Assembly (NCBI RefSeq): GCF_001931485.1
Contig: NZ_MSDV01000015.1
Span: 1 to 64,000, forward strand
Direction: 5' to 3'
Source of the DNA: Burkholderia sp. SRS-W-2-2016
GTDB lineage: Bacteria; Pseudomonadota; Gammaproteobacteria; Burkholderiales; Burkholderiaceae
DNA length: 64,000 nt
Numbering within the stretch: position 1 is the stretch's first letter; every line of letters begins with the position of its first letter. The notes under the pieces were generated by a model. It was not told where the DNA came from and made no database searches. It saw nothing but the letters and a program-made list of their open reading frames with translations. Positions 32,884 through 43,254 of this stretch are shown here, piece after piece. Both the position numbers and the translations under genes were made by a program.

Positions 32884-34353
32884 CTACATCAGAACGATGT
32901 CATACTGCTCCTGACTCAAATTCGACTCCACCTGCAACGACACCGGCTTGCCGATGAAATCGATCAGCATCGCCAGATGCTGCGACTCTTCCTCGAGAAA
33001 CAGATCGATCACCTGCTGCGAAGCGACCACGCGAAACTCGCGCGGATTGAACTGCCGCGACTCGCGCAGAATCTCGCGCAGCACGTCATAGCAAACAGTC
33101 CGCGCAGTCTTCACCTGCCCCTTACCCTGGCAAACCGGACACGGCTCGCACAGCACATGCGCGAGCGACTCACGCGTACGCTTGCGCGTCATCTCAACGA
33201 GCCCGAGTTGCGAGAACCCATTCACAGTCACCCGCGTCCGATCGCGCGACAACGCCTTCTTCAATTCCCCCAGCACCTGATCGCGATGCTCGGCGTTCTC
33301 CATATCGATGAAGTCGATGATGATCACGCCGCCCAGATTACGCAGCCGCAGTTGCCGCGCGATCGTGTGCGCGGCTTCGAGGTTGGTCTTGAAGATCGTG
33401 TCGTCGAAATTGCGCGCGCCGACGTAGCCGCCGGTGTTCACGTCGATCGTCGTCATCGCCTCGGTCTGGTCGATCACCAGATAGCCGCCCGACTTCAGAT
33501 CGACACGGCGCGACAGCGCGCGCTGAATCTCGGCCTCGATGTTGTACAGATCGAATAGCGGCCGTTCGCCGGTGTAGTGGTGCAGCTTCGATGACACCGC
33601 CGGCGTGAACTCCGCCGCGAAATCGGCGAGCATCTGATGCGTCTCGCGCGAGTCGACCTGGATACGCGACGAGTCGTCGTTGACGAAATCGCGCAGCACG
33701 CGCTGCGCGAGATTCAGATCCTGATACAGCAGACTCGTGGGCGGCATGCGCTGCGCTTGCGACAGAATCGTCGCCCACGTCTTGCGCAGATACGCGACAT
33801 CGGCGGCGAGTTCTTCGCTGCTCGCATCCTCGGCGATCGTGCGCACGATGTAGCCGCCTTTTTCATCGGCGGGCAGCACGGCGGTCAGCCGCGCGCGCAC
33901 CGCTTCGCGTTCGGCCTCGCTTTCGATCTTCTGCGAGATGCCGATGTGCGGCTCCTGCGGCAGATAGACGAGCGTGCGCCCGGCAATGCTGACTTGAGTT
34001 GACAGACGCGCGCCCTTGGTGCCGATCGGGTCTTTGACGACCTGCACCATCAGCGTCTGTCCTTCGAAGACGATCTTTTCGATCGGCTGATGCGGTGTTT
34101 GATGCGGCGCTTCGCCGGCGATACGCGGATGCCAGATGTCGGCGACGTGGAGAAACGCGGCGCGTTCGAGGCCGATGTCGATGAACGCGGATTGCATGCC
34201 CGGCAGCACACGCACAACCTTGCCGAGATAGACATTGCCGACGCGCCCGCGCGACAGCGTTCGTTCGACATGAAGTTCCTGGACGGCGCCCTGCTGAACG
34301 AGCGCGACGCGCGTTTCCTGCGGCGTGACATTAATCAGGATTTCTTCATTCAT
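32884..34353 (-). CDS. rng: ribonuclease G (RNase E/G family)
   Basis: A 489-residue RNase G, the usual length. It processes the 5' end of 16S rRNA and degrades some mRNAs in the cytoplasm. The S1 domain is near the N-terminus (GNVYLGKVVRVLPGMQSAFIDIG), the 5'-sensor and RNase H-like part follow, with the catalytic Asp region GGVIIIDFIDM (about residues 310-320), and the zinc-link Cys pair in CEPCPVCQGKG. The C-terminus YDIVLM is typical and is intact, so the adjacent island did not alter the protein. It is the last gene of a conserved minus-strand cluster with maf, rlmH, rsfS and nadD. Confidence 0.96.
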   Translation of the reverse strand: MNEEILINVTPQETRVALVQQGAVQELHVERTLSRGRVGNVYLGKVVRVLPGMQSAFIDIGLERAAFLHVADIWHPRIAGEAPHQTPHQPIEKIVFEGQTLMVQVVKDPIGTKGARLSTQVSIAGRTLVYLPQEPHIGISQKIESEAEREAVRARLTAVLPADEKGGYIVRTIAEDASSEELAADVAYLRKTWATILSQAQRMPPTSLLYQDLNLAQRVLRDFVNDDSSRIQVDSRETHQMLADFAAEFTPAVSSKLHHYTGERPLFDLYNIEAEIQRALSRRVDLKSGGYLVIDQTEAMTTIDVNTGGYVGARNFDDTIFKTNLEAAHTIARQLRLRNLGGVIIIDFIDMENAEHRDQVLGELKKALSRDRTRVTVNGFSQLGLVEMTRKRTRESLAHVLCEPCPVCQGKGQVKTARTVCYDVLREILRESRQFNPREFRVVASQQVIDLFLEEESQHLAMLIDFIGKPVSLQVESNLSQEQYDIVLM

Positions 34354-34362
34354 GGTGTTGTT

Positions 34363-34992
34363 CTAGAAGTCGATGCGCGCTGCACGCAGGAGGGCAGCGG
34401 TTTCAAAAAGCGGCAAACCCATGATACCCGAATAGGACCCGTCGATATGCTCGATAAACTCCGCCGCGCGTCCTTGCACGCCATAAGCACCGGCCTTGCC
34501 AAGGGGCTCGCCGCTCGCAGCGTAACGACGCAATGCGTCTGCGTGCACTGCAGCAAAACGCACCGTCGATACCGACAGTGCGGAGGGCAGCAACGCGCCC
34601 TCGGCATCGATTACCGCGACCGCGGTCAGCACTTCGTGCGTGCGGCCCGCGAGGCGCGTGAGCATCGCGACAGCGTCGTCGGCGTCGACGGGCTTGCCGA
34701 GAATCGCGTCGTCGATCGTGACGGTCGTGTCGGCGACCAGAATCGGCCGTGCCGGATGGCCGCCGTCGACGAGCCGCGCGCGCGCCGCGTGCGCTTTCGC
34801 GATGCACACGCGCTGCACGTAAGCGTGCGCGGTCTCGCCGGGCAGCTCGGCTTCGAGCGCTTCGGCATCTTCATCGGGGCGCGGCAGCAGCAGTTCGAAG
34901 CGCACGCCGAGCTGTTGCAGCAGCTCCTGGCGGCGTGGACTTTGCGAGGCGAGGTAGACGAACGGATGCAGCGAAGCGGAAGGCGTGGACAT
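34363..34992 (-). CDS. maf: Maf-family nucleoside triphosphate pyrophosphatase
   Basis: A 209-residue Maf protein. It hydrolyses dTTP/UTP or modified nucleotides to monophosphates, a house-cleaning role. The signature [15 protein letters not shown] (about residues 13-27) and the catalytic [15 protein letters not shown] segment are clear, and the [15 protein letters not shown] segment and [10 protein letters not shown] near the C-terminus complete the family pattern. The ATG at 34992 is preferred because it starts the domain directly; the open frame continues upstream for 50 residues of non-coding appearance. It lies 9 bases before rng. Confidence 0.93.
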   Translation of the reverse strand: MSTPSASLHPFVYLASQSPRRQELLQQLGVRFELLLPRPDEDAEALEAELPGETAHAYVQRVCIAKAHAARARLVDGGHPARPILVADTTVTIDDAILGKPVDADDAVAMLTRLAGRTHEVLTAVAVIDAEGALLPSALSVSTVRFAAVHADALRRYAASGEPLGKAGAYGVQGRAAEFIEHIDGSYSGIMGLPLFETAALLRAARIDF

Positions 34993-35283
34993 GAATGGAT
35001 CTCGTTGGAACGCGAGCGGATGGCGTGAGAGCGGTGAGCGTGGATGAAAGGGCGGAAGGGTAATGCGGCATTGCGGCGTTGCGCGTGCGCGCAGATCGTT
35101 GCATGAAATGCCGCGCAGCGCAAATGCACGCGTATGCAACTGCACAATGCGGGCATGCGCCGGCGCGCCGCGTCGACGAGTGAATCGATGCGGCGGGATC
35201 AGGGGTGTTCAGCAGGGCACGGCAACGCGCCGCGCCATGAGATGCACCGCGTCAAGCGTTCAGGCTCACCGAGACTCGAACGC
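34993..35283. other. intergenic gap between maf and rlmH
   Basis: About 290 bases within an otherwise tight minus-strand gene cluster. No gene is seen. It probably contains a promoter for maf-rng. Confidence 0.4.
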
Positions 35284-35754
35284 TCACGCGCGGTGATACG
35301 GATGGTTCTGCGTAATGGTCCACGCGCGATACAGCTGCTCGGCGAGCAGCACCCGCACCATCGCGTGCGGCAGCGTGAGACTGGAGACCCGCAGCAGCAT
35401 ATCGGCGCGCGACTTCAGCTCGGGGTCGAGCCCGTCCGCGCCGCCGATCAGAAAGGCCACGTCGCGGCCATCCTGCTGCCAGTTGGGCAGCGCGCCCGCG
35501 AGCTGCATCGTGGTCCAGTCCTTGCCGCGTTCGTCGAGCGCGACGATGCGCGCGTTCTTCGGCAACGCGGCTTCGATCCTCTGACGCTCGGCGGCCATCA
35601 CGCTTTCGGCCGACCGCCCCGACGAACGTTGCTCGGGCTTGAGCTCGCGCAACTCGATGCGCAGCTCGGGCGGCATGCGCTTCGCGTACTCGTCGAAGCC
35701 GGTGGCGATCCAGTCGGGCATCTTGTGGCCGACTGCGAGGATATGCAGTTTCAT
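35284..35754 (-). CDS. rlmH: 23S rRNA (pseudouridine1915-N3)-methyltransferase
   Basis: A 156-residue RlmH, matching the family in length (155-160). It methylates pseudouridine 1915 of helix 69 of 23S rRNA in the assembled 70S ribosome, using S-adenosylmethionine. The SPOUT-fold knot motif FLIGGADGL (about residues 101-109) and the C-terminal [20 protein letters not shown] are diagnostic, as is the ending NHPYHR. It follows rsfS by about 20 bases on the same strand; rsfS and rlmH are neighbours in many bacteria. Confidence 0.96.
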   Translation of the reverse strand: MKLHILAVGHKMPDWIATGFDEYAKRMPPELRIELRELKPEQRSSGRSAESVMAAERQRIEAALPKNARIVALDERGKDWTTMQLAGALPNWQQDGRDVAFLIGGADGLDPELKSRADMLLRVSSLTLPHAMVRVLLAEQLYRAWTITQNHPYHRA

Positions 35755-35773
35755 CGCGAGAACGGTCGCGCGC

Positions 35774-36229
35774 TTACTTGCGACGCGCGGCGGTCTTGCG
35801 CGCGGGCTTGGCGGCCGGCGCTTCCTCTTCGTCGTCTTCCTCGTCGTCGCCTTCGCTTGCGCGCGCGCCGCCGAACGGGCTCGGCGTCGACAGCTTGACG
35901 CGCACCGGCTTGTCGCCCCAGATCTCTTCGAGGTTGTAGTACTGGCGCAGCGCCGGTTGCAGGATGTGGACGATCGCGTCGCCGCAATCGACCAGCACCC
36001 ATTCGCCGATGTCTTCGCCCTCGGTGCTGACGATCTCGCCGCCGGCTTCCTTCACGCCTTCGCGCACGCTCGATGCGAGCGCTTTGGTTTGCCGGTTCGA
36101 GGTGCCGCTCGCGACGATCACGCGATCGAACAGCGAGGTCAGATGGGTGGTGTTGAACACCTTGATGTCTTGCGCCTTGACGTCTTCGAGAGCGTCGACG
36201 ATCACGCGCTGCAGTTTGCGAATATCCAT
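35774..36229 (-). CDS. rsfS: ribosome silencing factor RsfS (YbeB/Iojap family)
   Basis: A 151-residue RsfS. It binds ribosomal protein uL14 and blocks joining of the subunits in stationary phase. The family core is clear: [16 protein letters not shown] at the N-terminus, [19 protein letters not shown], then [14 protein letters not shown] and YYNLEEIW. The last 35 residues are an acidic-then-basic tail ([16 protein letters not shown]...ARRK) longer than in E. coli, as common in Burkholderia. nadD ends 4 bases before its start. Confidence 0.95.
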   Translation of the reverse strand: MDIRKLQRVIVDALEDVKAQDIKVFNTTHLTSLFDRVIVASGTSNRQTKALASSVREGVKEAGGEIVSTEGEDIGEWVLVDCGDAIVHILQPALRQYYNLEEIWGDKPVRVKLSTPSPFGGARASEGDDEEDDEEEAPAAKPARKTAARRK

Positions 36230-36233
36230 GGAG

Positions 36234-37025
36234 TTACCGGTGGTACAGATGATGTTGAAGAATATAGTCCCACACCGCGGCGGGGACGTGACTCGCGGCC
36301 TGATCCTGCTGCGCCCCGCCGCCCGCGTGGGCGAGGCGGCGTTCGACCTGCTCGCGCAGATGCGCGCGAATTTCGGTGGCCGACACGTTGAACGCGAGCG
36401 TCGTGTCGATCAGTAGATGGCCGCAGCGGCTTGCCTGCAGCACCTCGGCGCTCGCGCGCCGTGTGGCGATTTCTTCGGCGACCGCGGGAGGAATCGACCC
36501 AAGGTCGAAGCCGGGCCGCGTGGCCACGCCGATATGCGCGAGCTCGAACAGGCGCCGCCAGTCGCGCCATGTGTCGAGATGAACCAGTTGATCCGCGCCG
36601 ATCAGCAGCGTGATCGACGCGTCGTCGCCTTCGCGCTCGCGCCAGCGCTGCAGCGTGTCGACCGTGTAAGTCGGGCCGGTGTGCTCGATTTCGTCGGTCG
36701 CGACCTGCACGCTCGTGCCCGGCAGCTTCAGCGACGCGGCTGCCGCGCGGGTCATCGCGAGCCGGTGTTCGGCCGGCGACACGCCCGCTTTCTGCCACGG
36801 CTGGCCGGCCGGCAGCAGCACCAGTTCGGTCAGCCGCAGCACCTGCGCGAAACGCCGCGCGAGCGCGAGGTGGCCGTCGTGGATCGGATCGAAGGTGCCG
36901 CCCAGCAGACCGATCCGGCGAGGCAGGGCGACAGGGTGAACGTTCGGCTTCAGATGCGGGTCCTTTGTCGTGACCGTTGGCGAGGCGTCAGGCAGGCCGG
37001 TAAAGCGCCGGTCCGTCACACCCAC
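36234..37025 (-). CDS. nadD: nicotinate-nucleotide adenylyltransferase
   Basis: A 263-residue NadD from the first start. It joins nicotinate mononucleotide and ATP to make deamido-NAD in NAD synthesis. The nucleotidyltransferase motif [11 protein letters not shown] (about residues 42-52) and the second motif [11 protein letters not shown] are clear. The first 35 residues precede the fold and may be partly untranslated; later starts are possible. The start at 37025 overlaps the end of hemF by 10 bases, in line with coupled expression. nadD followed by rsfS is a widely conserved pair. Confidence 0.94.
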   Translation of the reverse strand: MGVTDRRFTGLPDASPTVTTKDPHLKPNVHPVALPRRIGLLGGTFDPIHDGHLALARRFAQVLRLTELVLLPAGQPWQKAGVSPAEHRLAMTRAAAASLKLPGTSVQVATDEIEHTGPTYTVDTLQRWREREGDDASITLLIGADQLVHLDTWRDWRRLFELAHIGVATRPGFDLGSIPPAVAEEIATRRASAEVLQASRCGHLLIDTTLAFNVSATEIRAHLREQVERRLAHAGGGAQQDQAASHVPAAVWDYILQHHLYHR

Positions 37026-37939
37026 TCGCGCGGCACGAGAAAATCGCTATACAAACGCGCTTCCGGCGTACCCGGCTCGGGCTGCCAGTCGTAGCGCCAG
37101 TTCACCACGGGCGGCATCGACATCAGGATCGATTCGGTGCGTCCGCCGCTTTGCAGTCCAAACAGTGTGCCACGGTCGAAGACCAGATTGAACTCGACGT
37201 AGCGGCCGCGCCGGTAGCCCTGAAATGCGCGCTCGGGCTCACCGTACGGCGTGTCGCGGCGCCGTTCGATGATCGGCATATATGCCTTCAGGAAACCGTC
37301 GCCGACGCTCTTCAGCATAGCGAACGATTGCTCGAAGCCAAGCTCCGCGAAATCGTCGAAGAAAATCCCGCCGACGCCGCGCGGCTCGTTGCGGTGCTTC
37401 AGGAAGAAGTATTCGTCGCACCAGCGCTTGAAGCGCGGGTACAGGTCCGCGCCGTACGGCGCGAGCGAGTCGCGGCAAACCTCGTGGAAATGCCGCGCGT
37501 CTTCCTCGTAGCCGTAATACGGCGTCAGATCCATCCCGCCGCCGAACCAGAACACCGGCTCCTCGCCTTCCTTGGTCGCGATCAGCATCCGCACGTTCAT
37601 ATGCACGGTCGGGCAGTGCGGATTGCGCGGATGCAGCACCAGCGACACACCCATCGCCTCGAACCCGCGTCCGGCCAGTTGCGGGCGCGCGGCGCTCGCC
37701 GAGCCCGGCAGCGCGTCGCCGGCGACGTCCGAGAAACCGATGCCCGCGCGCTCGAAGAACTGGCCGCCTTCGAGAATCCGCGTGACGCCGCCGCCGCGCA
37801 GCTTCTCGCCCGGCGCGCGTTGCCACGCGTCGGTCGCGAACGGCGTGCCGTCGAACGCGCCGAGGGTGTCGGCGATTTGCGTTTGCAGGCCTTGCAGCCA
37901 ACTGCGCACGATCTGTGCGTCGTAGCTCGAATTGCTCAT
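37016..37939 (-). CDS. hemF: oxygen-dependent coproporphyrinogen III oxidase
   Basis: A 307-residue HemF, the standard length. It converts coproporphyrinogen III to protoporphyrinogen IX by two oxidative decarboxylations in haem synthesis. Family blocks seen are [51 protein letters not shown], the GGIFFDDF loop and [33 protein letters not shown]. It lies between purD (upstream) and nadD, which it overlaps by 10 bases. Confidence 0.97.
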   Translation of the reverse strand: MSNSSYDAQIVRSWLQGLQTQIADTLGAFDGTPFATDAWQRAPGEKLRGGGVTRILEGGQFFERAGIGFSDVAGDALPGSASAARPQLAGRGFEAMGVSLVLHPRNPHCPTVHMNVRMLIATKEGEEPVFWFGGGMDLTPYYGYEEDARHFHEVCRDSLAPYGADLYPRFKRWCDEYFFLKHRNEPRGVGGIFFDDFAELGFEQSFAMLKSVGDGFLKAYMPIIERRRDTPYGEPERAFQGYRRGRYVEFNLVFDRGTLFGLQSGGRTESILMSMPPVVNWRYDWQPEPGTPEARLYSDFLVPREWV

Positions 37940-38213
37940 GAATGCGGGTGCTGAGGCGGCACGCTCGTCGTGCCGCGGGTTCTTCGAATCAGGCGACGGC
38001 CGCGTGCGGGACTGCTAAAGCCCATACGGGCCGGCCGTTCTGGTGAAGCGGGCGGGGCGCCGGGCCGATGCGGGCGGCGCGTGGCCGTGCCTGCATGATC
38101 CGGGGCTGCCCGCCCGTCGCGACGAGCGCGCCAGACGCAGTGTAGCGCCGGCGCCGCCGCTATCGGCCGCCCCCGCGCGCGGGCGGGGACAACCAGCGCA
38201 GAGACAAACGCGC

Positions 38214-39491
38214 TTACTGCTTGTTGCGGTTCAGCGCGCGGAAGCCGATGTCGCGGCGGTACTGCATGCCGTCGAAGGCGATCTGGTTGATCGTCTCGTA
38301 CGCGGCGGCCTGCGCGGTGCGCACCGAATCCGCCAGACCGACCACGCACAGCACGCGGCCGCCCGAGGTGGTCAGCTTGCCGTCGGCCAGCGTGGTGCCG
38401 GCGTGGAACGTGACCGAATCCGCGGTCTCGGCGGGGATGCCGTTGATGCGGTCGCCCTTACGCGGCGTGTCCGGATAGTTGTACGCGGCCAGCACGACGC
38501 CGAGCGCGGTACGGCGGTCCCATTCGAGTTCGACCGTATCCAGCGTGCCGGCGATCGCCTGTTCGACGACCTTCGAGAAGTCGCCCTTCAGACGCGCCAT
38601 GATCGGCTGCGTTTCGGGGTCGCCCATCCGGCAGTTGAATTCGAGCGTCTTCGGGTTGCCTTGCGCGTCGATCATCAGACCGGCGTACAGGAAGCCGGTG
38701 TAGCGGATGCCTTCCTTTTCCATCCCGCGCACGGTCGGCAGGATGATTTCGCGCATCACGCGTGCGTGCAGCTGCGGCGTGACGATCGGCGCGGGCGAGT
38801 AGGCGCCCATGCCGCCGGTGTTCGGGCCCTGGTCGTCGTCGAGCAGACGCTTGTGGTCCTGGCTCGATGCGAGCGCGAGCACGTGCTTGCCGTCGACCAT
38901 CACGATGAAGCTCGCTTCCTCGCCGGCGAGGAATTCCTCGATCACGACGCGCGCGCCGGCATCGCCGAGCTTGTTGTCCGACAGCATCATGTCGACCGCG
39001 GCGTGCGCTTCTTCCAGCGTTTGCGCGACCACCACGCCCTTGCCGGCGGCGAGGCCGTCGGCCTTGATCACGATCGGCGCGCCCTTGGCGTCCAGATACG
39101 CGTGCGCGGCGGCGACGTCGGCGAAGGTTTCGTATTCGGCGGTCGGAATGGCGTGGCGCTTCATGAACGCCTTCGCGAAGTCCTTCGAGCTTTCGAGCTG
39201 CGCGGCTTCCTTGCTCGGCCCGAAAATCTTCAGACCGCGCGCGCGGAACAGGTTGACGATGCCCGCGGCGAGCGGTGCTTCCGGCCCGACCAGCGTGAAG
39301 GCGATCTGCTCTTTCTCGACGAAATCGGCGAGCGCGGCCGGCTCGGTGATGTCGAGATTGCGCAGACGCTCATCCTGAGCGGTGCCGCCGTTGCCCGGCG
39401 CGACGTAGACGAGCTGGACCCGCGGCGATTGCGCGAGCTTCCATGCGAGCGCATGTTCGCGACCGCCGGAACCGACGACGAGTAACTTCAT
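38214..39491 (-). CDS. purD: phosphoribosylamine-glycine ligase
   Basis: A 425-residue PurD (GAR synthetase), an ATP-grasp enzyme that joins phosphoribosylamine and glycine in purine synthesis. The N-terminal VGSGGREHALAWKL, the VGPEAPLAAGIVN motif, the ATP-grasp KADGLAAGKGVVVA and EEFLAGEEASFIVMVDG, and the metal-binding LEFNCRMGDPETQ are all present. The ATG at 39491 (MKLLVVGSGG) is the family start. It is followed downstream by hemF after about 275 bases. Confidence 0.97.
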   Translation of the reverse strand: MKLLVVGSGGREHALAWKLAQSPRVQLVYVAPGNGGTAQDERLRNLDITEPAALADFVEKEQIAFTLVGPEAPLAAGIVNLFRARGLKIFGPSKEAAQLESSKDFAKAFMKRHAIPTAEYETFADVAAAHAYLDAKGAPIVIKADGLAAGKGVVVAQTLEEAHAAVDMMLSDNKLGDAGARVVIEEFLAGEEASFIVMVDGKHVLALASSQDHKRLLDDDQGPNTGGMGAYSPAPIVTPQLHARVMREIILPTVRGMEKEGIRYTGFLYAGLMIDAQGNPKTLEFNCRMGDPETQPIMARLKGDFSKVVEQAIAGTLDTVELEWDRRTALGVVLAAYNYPDTPRKGDRINGIPAETADSVTFHAGTTLADGKLTTSGGRVLCVVGLADSVRTAQAAAYETINQIAFDGMQYRRDIGFRALNRNKQ

Positions 39492-39630
39492 GTGAATCCC
39501 CGAGACTTGAAAACTATAAACGGCTGAGCGAGGCGCCCAGCCGTGCAATAAAACCTGCGTGGCGCGGGCCGGCGAGGCCCGCAGCCGGCGACGCGGCGCG
39601 CAATTGGCGTCGCGCGTGGCCGGCGCGCCG

Positions 39631-40359
39631 TCATGCGTCGGCGATCGACGCGTTCGTGTACACGTCCTGGACGTCGTCCAGGTTTTCCAGCGCGTCGAGC
39701 AGCTTCTGCATCTTGACCGCGTCGTCGCCGGTGAACTCGACTTCGTTCTGCGGCTTCATCGTGACTTCGGCCAGTTCGGCCTTGAAGCCCGCGGCTTCCA
39801 GCGCGGCTTTGACCTTCGAGAAATCGTTCGGCGGGCACAGCACTTCGATGCTGCCGTCCTCGTTCGTGACGACGTCGTCGGCGCCGGCTTCGAGCGCGGC
39901 TTCCATCAGCGTGTCTTCGGCGGTGCCGGGCGCGAACAGGAACTGGCCGACGTGATCGAACATGAACGACACCGAGCCGTCGGTGCCCATGTTGCCGCCG
40001 TTCTTCGAGAACGCGTGGCGCACTTCCGCGACCGTGCGGGTGCGGTTGTCGGTCATCGTGTCGACGATCACCGCCGCGCCGCCGATGCCGTAGCCTTCAT
40101 AGCGGATTTCTTCGTAGTTCGCGCCGTCCGCGCCGCCGACGCCGCGCTGGATCGCGCGGTTGATGTTGTCCTTCGGCATGTTGGCGTCGTACGCCTTGTC
40201 GACCGCGAGCCGCAGACGCGGGTTCGAGTCGATTTCGCCGCCGCCCATCCGGGCCGCGACCTGGATTTCCTTGATGAGCCGCGTCCAGATCTTGCCGCGC
40301 TTGGCATCGGCCGCCGCTTTCTTATGCTTGATGTTGGCCCATTTCGAATGACCCGCCAT
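39631..40359 (-). CDS. YebC/PmpR family (TACO1-type) protein
   Basis: A 242-residue YebC-family protein beginning [23 protein letters not shown]. Members act as transcription regulators (PmpR) or as translation factors that relieve stalling; which role applies here cannot be said. Conserved blocks [21 protein letters not shown] and [13 protein letters not shown] and the acidic C-terminal domain are visible. The start at 40359 is set by the universal MAGHSKW. It lies upstream of purD on the same strand. Confidence 0.95.
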   Translation of the reverse strand: MAGHSKWANIKHKKAAADAKRGKIWTRLIKEIQVAARMGGGEIDSNPRLRLAVDKAYDANMPKDNINRAIQRGVGGADGANYEEIRYEGYGIGGAAVIVDTMTDNRTRTVAEVRHAFSKNGGNMGTDGSVSFMFDHVGQFLFAPGTAEDTLMEAALEAGADDVVTNEDGSIEVLCPPNDFSKVKAALEAAGFKAELAEVTMKPQNEVEFTGDDAVKMQKLLDALENLDDVQDVYTNASIADA

Positions 40360-40926
40360 ACCTTTTCTCCGTCGCGCGCGCCAGCGGGGCGCACGCATAG
40401 TGCAATTGTCGTTGCGATGTCGGGCGCGACTCGCGCGCCTCGATGTGAAACCGTCTGCTGAAAGACCGCCGGCGGGGCATTGCCCCCAGCCCGTTGGCGC
40501 TCTGCCTACCTTGGCCGGCCTGCCCGGGCCTGGCCGCGATGCCGGCCGTTTCCGCGTCTTGCCGCTCGTTGCCGTCCGTTTGCGTTGGCGCCGCTTCAGG
40601 CCTTACCGCTGGTGAAGCGAAGCCGCCGATGGCGGCGGCGCGGTTGGGGCGGGGCGGCTTGCCGGCGGCAAACAGGGCGCCGGCCGGACAGGCACCGGGT
40701 TCGGGTGCCGGGGCGAGGCGCCGCATTAACGCACTTGACGCACATCAAGCCAGTCGAAATTGCCGGCGATGGTGCGCCGATGGTGCGCATGAGCGTGCGG
40801 GTCGGCTGGTCGAGCGGATTCGAATTTTATCACGCCGGGCCGGCGCGGCAGAGGGGATGTGGCGTGCGCGCGGCACGCCGGGGCCGGCGCCGCGCGTCCT
40901 CGCGACGGCCCTGGCGCCGGCCGCTC
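40360..40926. other. intergenic gap between yebC and upp
   Basis: About 570 bases, GC-rich. The open frames on both strands look like shadows (Ala/Arg/Pro-rich, no motifs). A hairpin with arms GCCGGCGCC (40883-40891) and GGCGCCGGC (40913-40921) lies directly after the upp stop and may end that transcript. Confidence 0.45.
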
Positions 40927-41580
40927 TCAGTTCTTGGTGCCGAACAGCCGGTCGCCCGCGTCGCCGAGGCCCGGCACGATATACGCATGCTCGTTCAGAT
41001 GCGAGTCGAGCGACGCGACGAACAGCTTGACGTCCGGGTGCGCGTCCTGGAACACCTGCACGCCTTCGGGCGCGGCGACCAGCGCGAGGAACATGATGTT
41101 CTCGCCGGCGACGTTGCGGCGCTTCAGGACGTCGACCGCGTGCACCGCCGAGTAGCCGGTCGCGACCATCGGATCGCACAGGATGAACACGCGGTCTTCG
41201 AGGTCCGGCAGCCGCACCAGGTATTCGACCGGGCGGTGATCGTCCGCCCGGTACACGCCGATATGGCCGACCCGCGCCGACGGCACCAGTTCGAGCAGCC
41301 CGTCCGACATGCCGATGCCCGCGCGCAGCACCGGCACGATCGCGAGCTTCTTGCCGGCGATCACCGGCGCGTCGATATCGACGAGCGGGGTGGTGATCCG
41401 GCGGGTGGTCATCGGCAGGTTGCGGGTGATCTCGTAGCCCATCAGCAGCGTGATCTCGCGCAGCAGTTCGCGGAACGTGCGCGTCGAGGTGTCCCGGTCG
41501 CGCATATGCGACAGCTTGTGCTGGATCAGCGGGTGATCGAGGATGAAAAGATTGGGAAAACGGCTGTCCTGGGTGGTCAT
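40927..41580 (-). CDS. upp: uracil phosphoribosyltransferase
   Basis: A 217-residue Upp. It converts uracil and PRPP to UMP in pyrimidine salvage. The signature [27 protein letters not shown], the PRPP loop [22 protein letters not shown] and the C-terminal [13 protein letters not shown] are complete. The ATG at 41580 ([23 protein letters not shown]) is the family start; the open frame continues upstream without family match. It stands alone, divergent from the SDR gene. Confidence 0.97.
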   Translation of the reverse strand: MTTQDSRFPNLFILDHPLIQHKLSHMRDRDTSTRTFRELLREITLLMGYEITRNLPMTTRRITTPLVDIDAPVIAGKKLAIVPVLRAGIGMSDGLLELVPSARVGHIGVYRADDHRPVEYLVRLPDLEDRVFILCDPMVATGYSAVHAVDVLKRRNVAGENIMFLALVAAPEGVQVFQDAHPDVKLFVASLDSHLNEHAYIVPGLGDAGDRLFGTKN

Positions 41581-41917
41581 GGCGGGGCTCGCGCGCGGCG
41601 GCAAGGTGGATCGGTTCGGCGCGCGCGTGGGTGGTTCCGGTCCGTGCGTGGGCGGATAGACCGCCCACGTAACCCCGTGGCGCGCGCCACGCCGCAAGTT
41701 TACCGAAAGAGTGGCGCCGGGCGATACCGGAGATTGCAGTCGGGGACGGCGGGATAGCGTTTCGCGATTCAGATGCCCCGGCACAGTCCGGCACCGATTC
41801 TTCTAGAATCTGGGGAAACTTCGCCACGCCCGCGCCGCGCCCGCGCGTCGGCGCCAGCGCCGGCGCAGGGACCGAGACACTCCGACACGAAAACACAAGG
41901 ACACGAGGACACACACG
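41581..41917. other. divergent promoter region between upp and the SDR gene
   Basis: About 335 bases holding the promoters of two divergent genes. No further gene is seen. The last 30 bases are rich in ACACR words and include a GAGGACA ribosome binding site for the SDR gene. Confidence 0.4.
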
Positions 41918-42697
41918 ATGGACATGGGAATCGCAGGACGCACCGCGCTGGTCTGCGCGGCGAGCAAGGGTCTGGGGCGCGGCTGCGCGGAAGCGCTCGC
42001 CGCCGAGGGCGTCAATCTGACGATCGTCGCGCGCACCGCCGAGACGCTGGAAGCGACCGCCGCCGAGATCCGCAAGCAAAGCGGCGTCGAAGTAAAGACG
42101 GTCGCGTGCGACATCACCACGCCGGAAGGCCGCGCCGCGGCGCTCGCCGCCTGTCCGCAGCCGGACATCCTGGTCAACAACGCGGGCGGCCCGCCGCCGG
42201 GCGACTTCCGCAACTTCACGCACGACGACTGGATCCGCGCGCTCGAAGCGAACATGCTCACGCCGATCGAACTGATTCGTCAGACCATCGACTCGATGAG
42301 CGCGCGCGGCTTCGGCCGGATCGTCAACATCACGAGCTCGGCGGTGAAGGCGCCGATCGACGTGCTGGGTCTGTCGAACGGCGCGCGCTCGGGGCTGACC
42401 GGCTTCGTCGCGGGTCTCGCGCGCAAGGTCGCGCCGACCGGCGTGACGATCAACAACCTGCTGCCGGGCCTGTTCGACACCGACCGCATCGCGGTCACCT
42501 TCGAGGCGCAGGCGAAGACCTACAACATCTCCGTCGACGAAGCCCGCCAGCAGCGCATGAAAACGATTCCCGCCGGCCGCTTCGGCAATCGCGACGAATT
42601 CGGCCGCGCGTGCGCGTTCCTGTGCAGCGCGCATGCCGGTTACATCACCGGGCAGAACTGGCTGATCGACGGCGGCGCCTTCCCGGGCACGTTCTGA
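41918..42697 (+). CDS. SDR-family oxidoreductase with non-canonical active site
   Basis: A 259-residue short-chain dehydrogenase/reductase. The Rossmann motif is [12 protein letters not shown] (about residues 13-24, G-x-x-x-G-x-G type). NNAG is at about 88-91, followed by the N-x-x-x-x-S segment [10 protein letters not shown]. The catalytic Y-x-x-x-K is missing: at its place the sequence reads [14 protein letters not shown]. This altered block is a feature of a known SDR subgroup, often annotated as 3-oxoacyl-ACP reductase-like, so the protein may bind NAD(P) but use a different mechanism or none. It precedes mgsA on the same strand. Confidence 0.85.
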   Translation: MDMGIAGRTALVCAASKGLGRGCAEALAAEGVNLTIVARTAETLEATAAEIRKQSGVEVKTVACDITTPEGRAAALAACPQPDILVNNAGGPPPGDFRNFTHDDWIRALEANMLTPIELIRQTIDSMSARGFGRIVNITSSAVKAPIDVLGLSNGARSGLTGFVAGLARKVAPTGVTINNLLPGLFDTDRIAVTFEAQAKTYNISVDEARQQRMKTIPAGRFGNRDEFGRACAFLCSAHAGYITGQNWLIDGGAFPGTF

Positions 42698-42767
42698 GCC
42701 GGCCGCACCGAATCATCACGACGCACCACAACAACGACAGTCACAACGGTTTGAGGAGTCTTACGTC

Positions 42768-43157
42768 ATGACCACCCGCATTGCGCTGATCGCGCACGAT
42801 CACAAGAAGGACGACATCGTCAAACTGGCCGGCGAGTACGTCGCGACGCTCAAGCGTTGCGACATCATCGCGACCGGCACCACCGGCGGGCGCATCAGCG
42901 ACGCGCACGGGCTGAAGGTCGAGCGCATGCTGTCCGGCCCGCACGGCGGCGACCTGCAGATCGGCGCGCAACTCGCGGAAGGGCGGGTCGACATGGTGAT
43001 CTTCCTGCGCGATCCGATGACGCCGCAGCCGCACGAGCCGGACATCAACGCGCTGGTGCGCGCGTGCGATGTGCACAACATCCCGTGCGCGACCAATATT
43101 TCGACCGCGCGCATGGTGCTCGACGTGCTGACGCTGCGCATGAGCGGCGAAGCCTGA
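42768..43157 (+). CDS. mgsA: methylglyoxal synthase
   Basis: A 129-residue MgsA. It turns dihydroxyacetone phosphate into methylglyoxal and phosphate, a bypass of lower glycolysis when phosphate is short. The phosphate-binding TGTTGG, the [12 protein letters not shown] block with the catalytic Asp region and [20 protein letters not shown] are typical, as is the C-terminal [18 protein letters not shown]-like site lies before the ATG. It lies between two oxidoreductase genes on the same strand. Confidence 0.96.
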   Translation: MTTRIALIAHDHKKDDIVKLAGEYVATLKRCDIIATGTTGGRISDAHGLKVERMLSGPHGGDLQIGAQLAEGRVDMVIFLRDPMTPQPHEPDINALVRACDVHNIPCATNISTARMVLDVLTLRMSGEA

Positions 43158-43254
43158 ACGTGCTTGCCCGGCCGCGCGGCGTCGCACGGCGCCGCGCCGG
43201 CAACCCGAATCCATCCCGGCATTTCACACCGACATTCCGACAGATCAAGGAGAC

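Noticed and set aside
40322..40726. Minus-strand frame between upp and yebC as a gene
   Set aside because: Pro/Ala/Arg-rich with no motif; it overlaps the yebC start and has no ribosome binding site.
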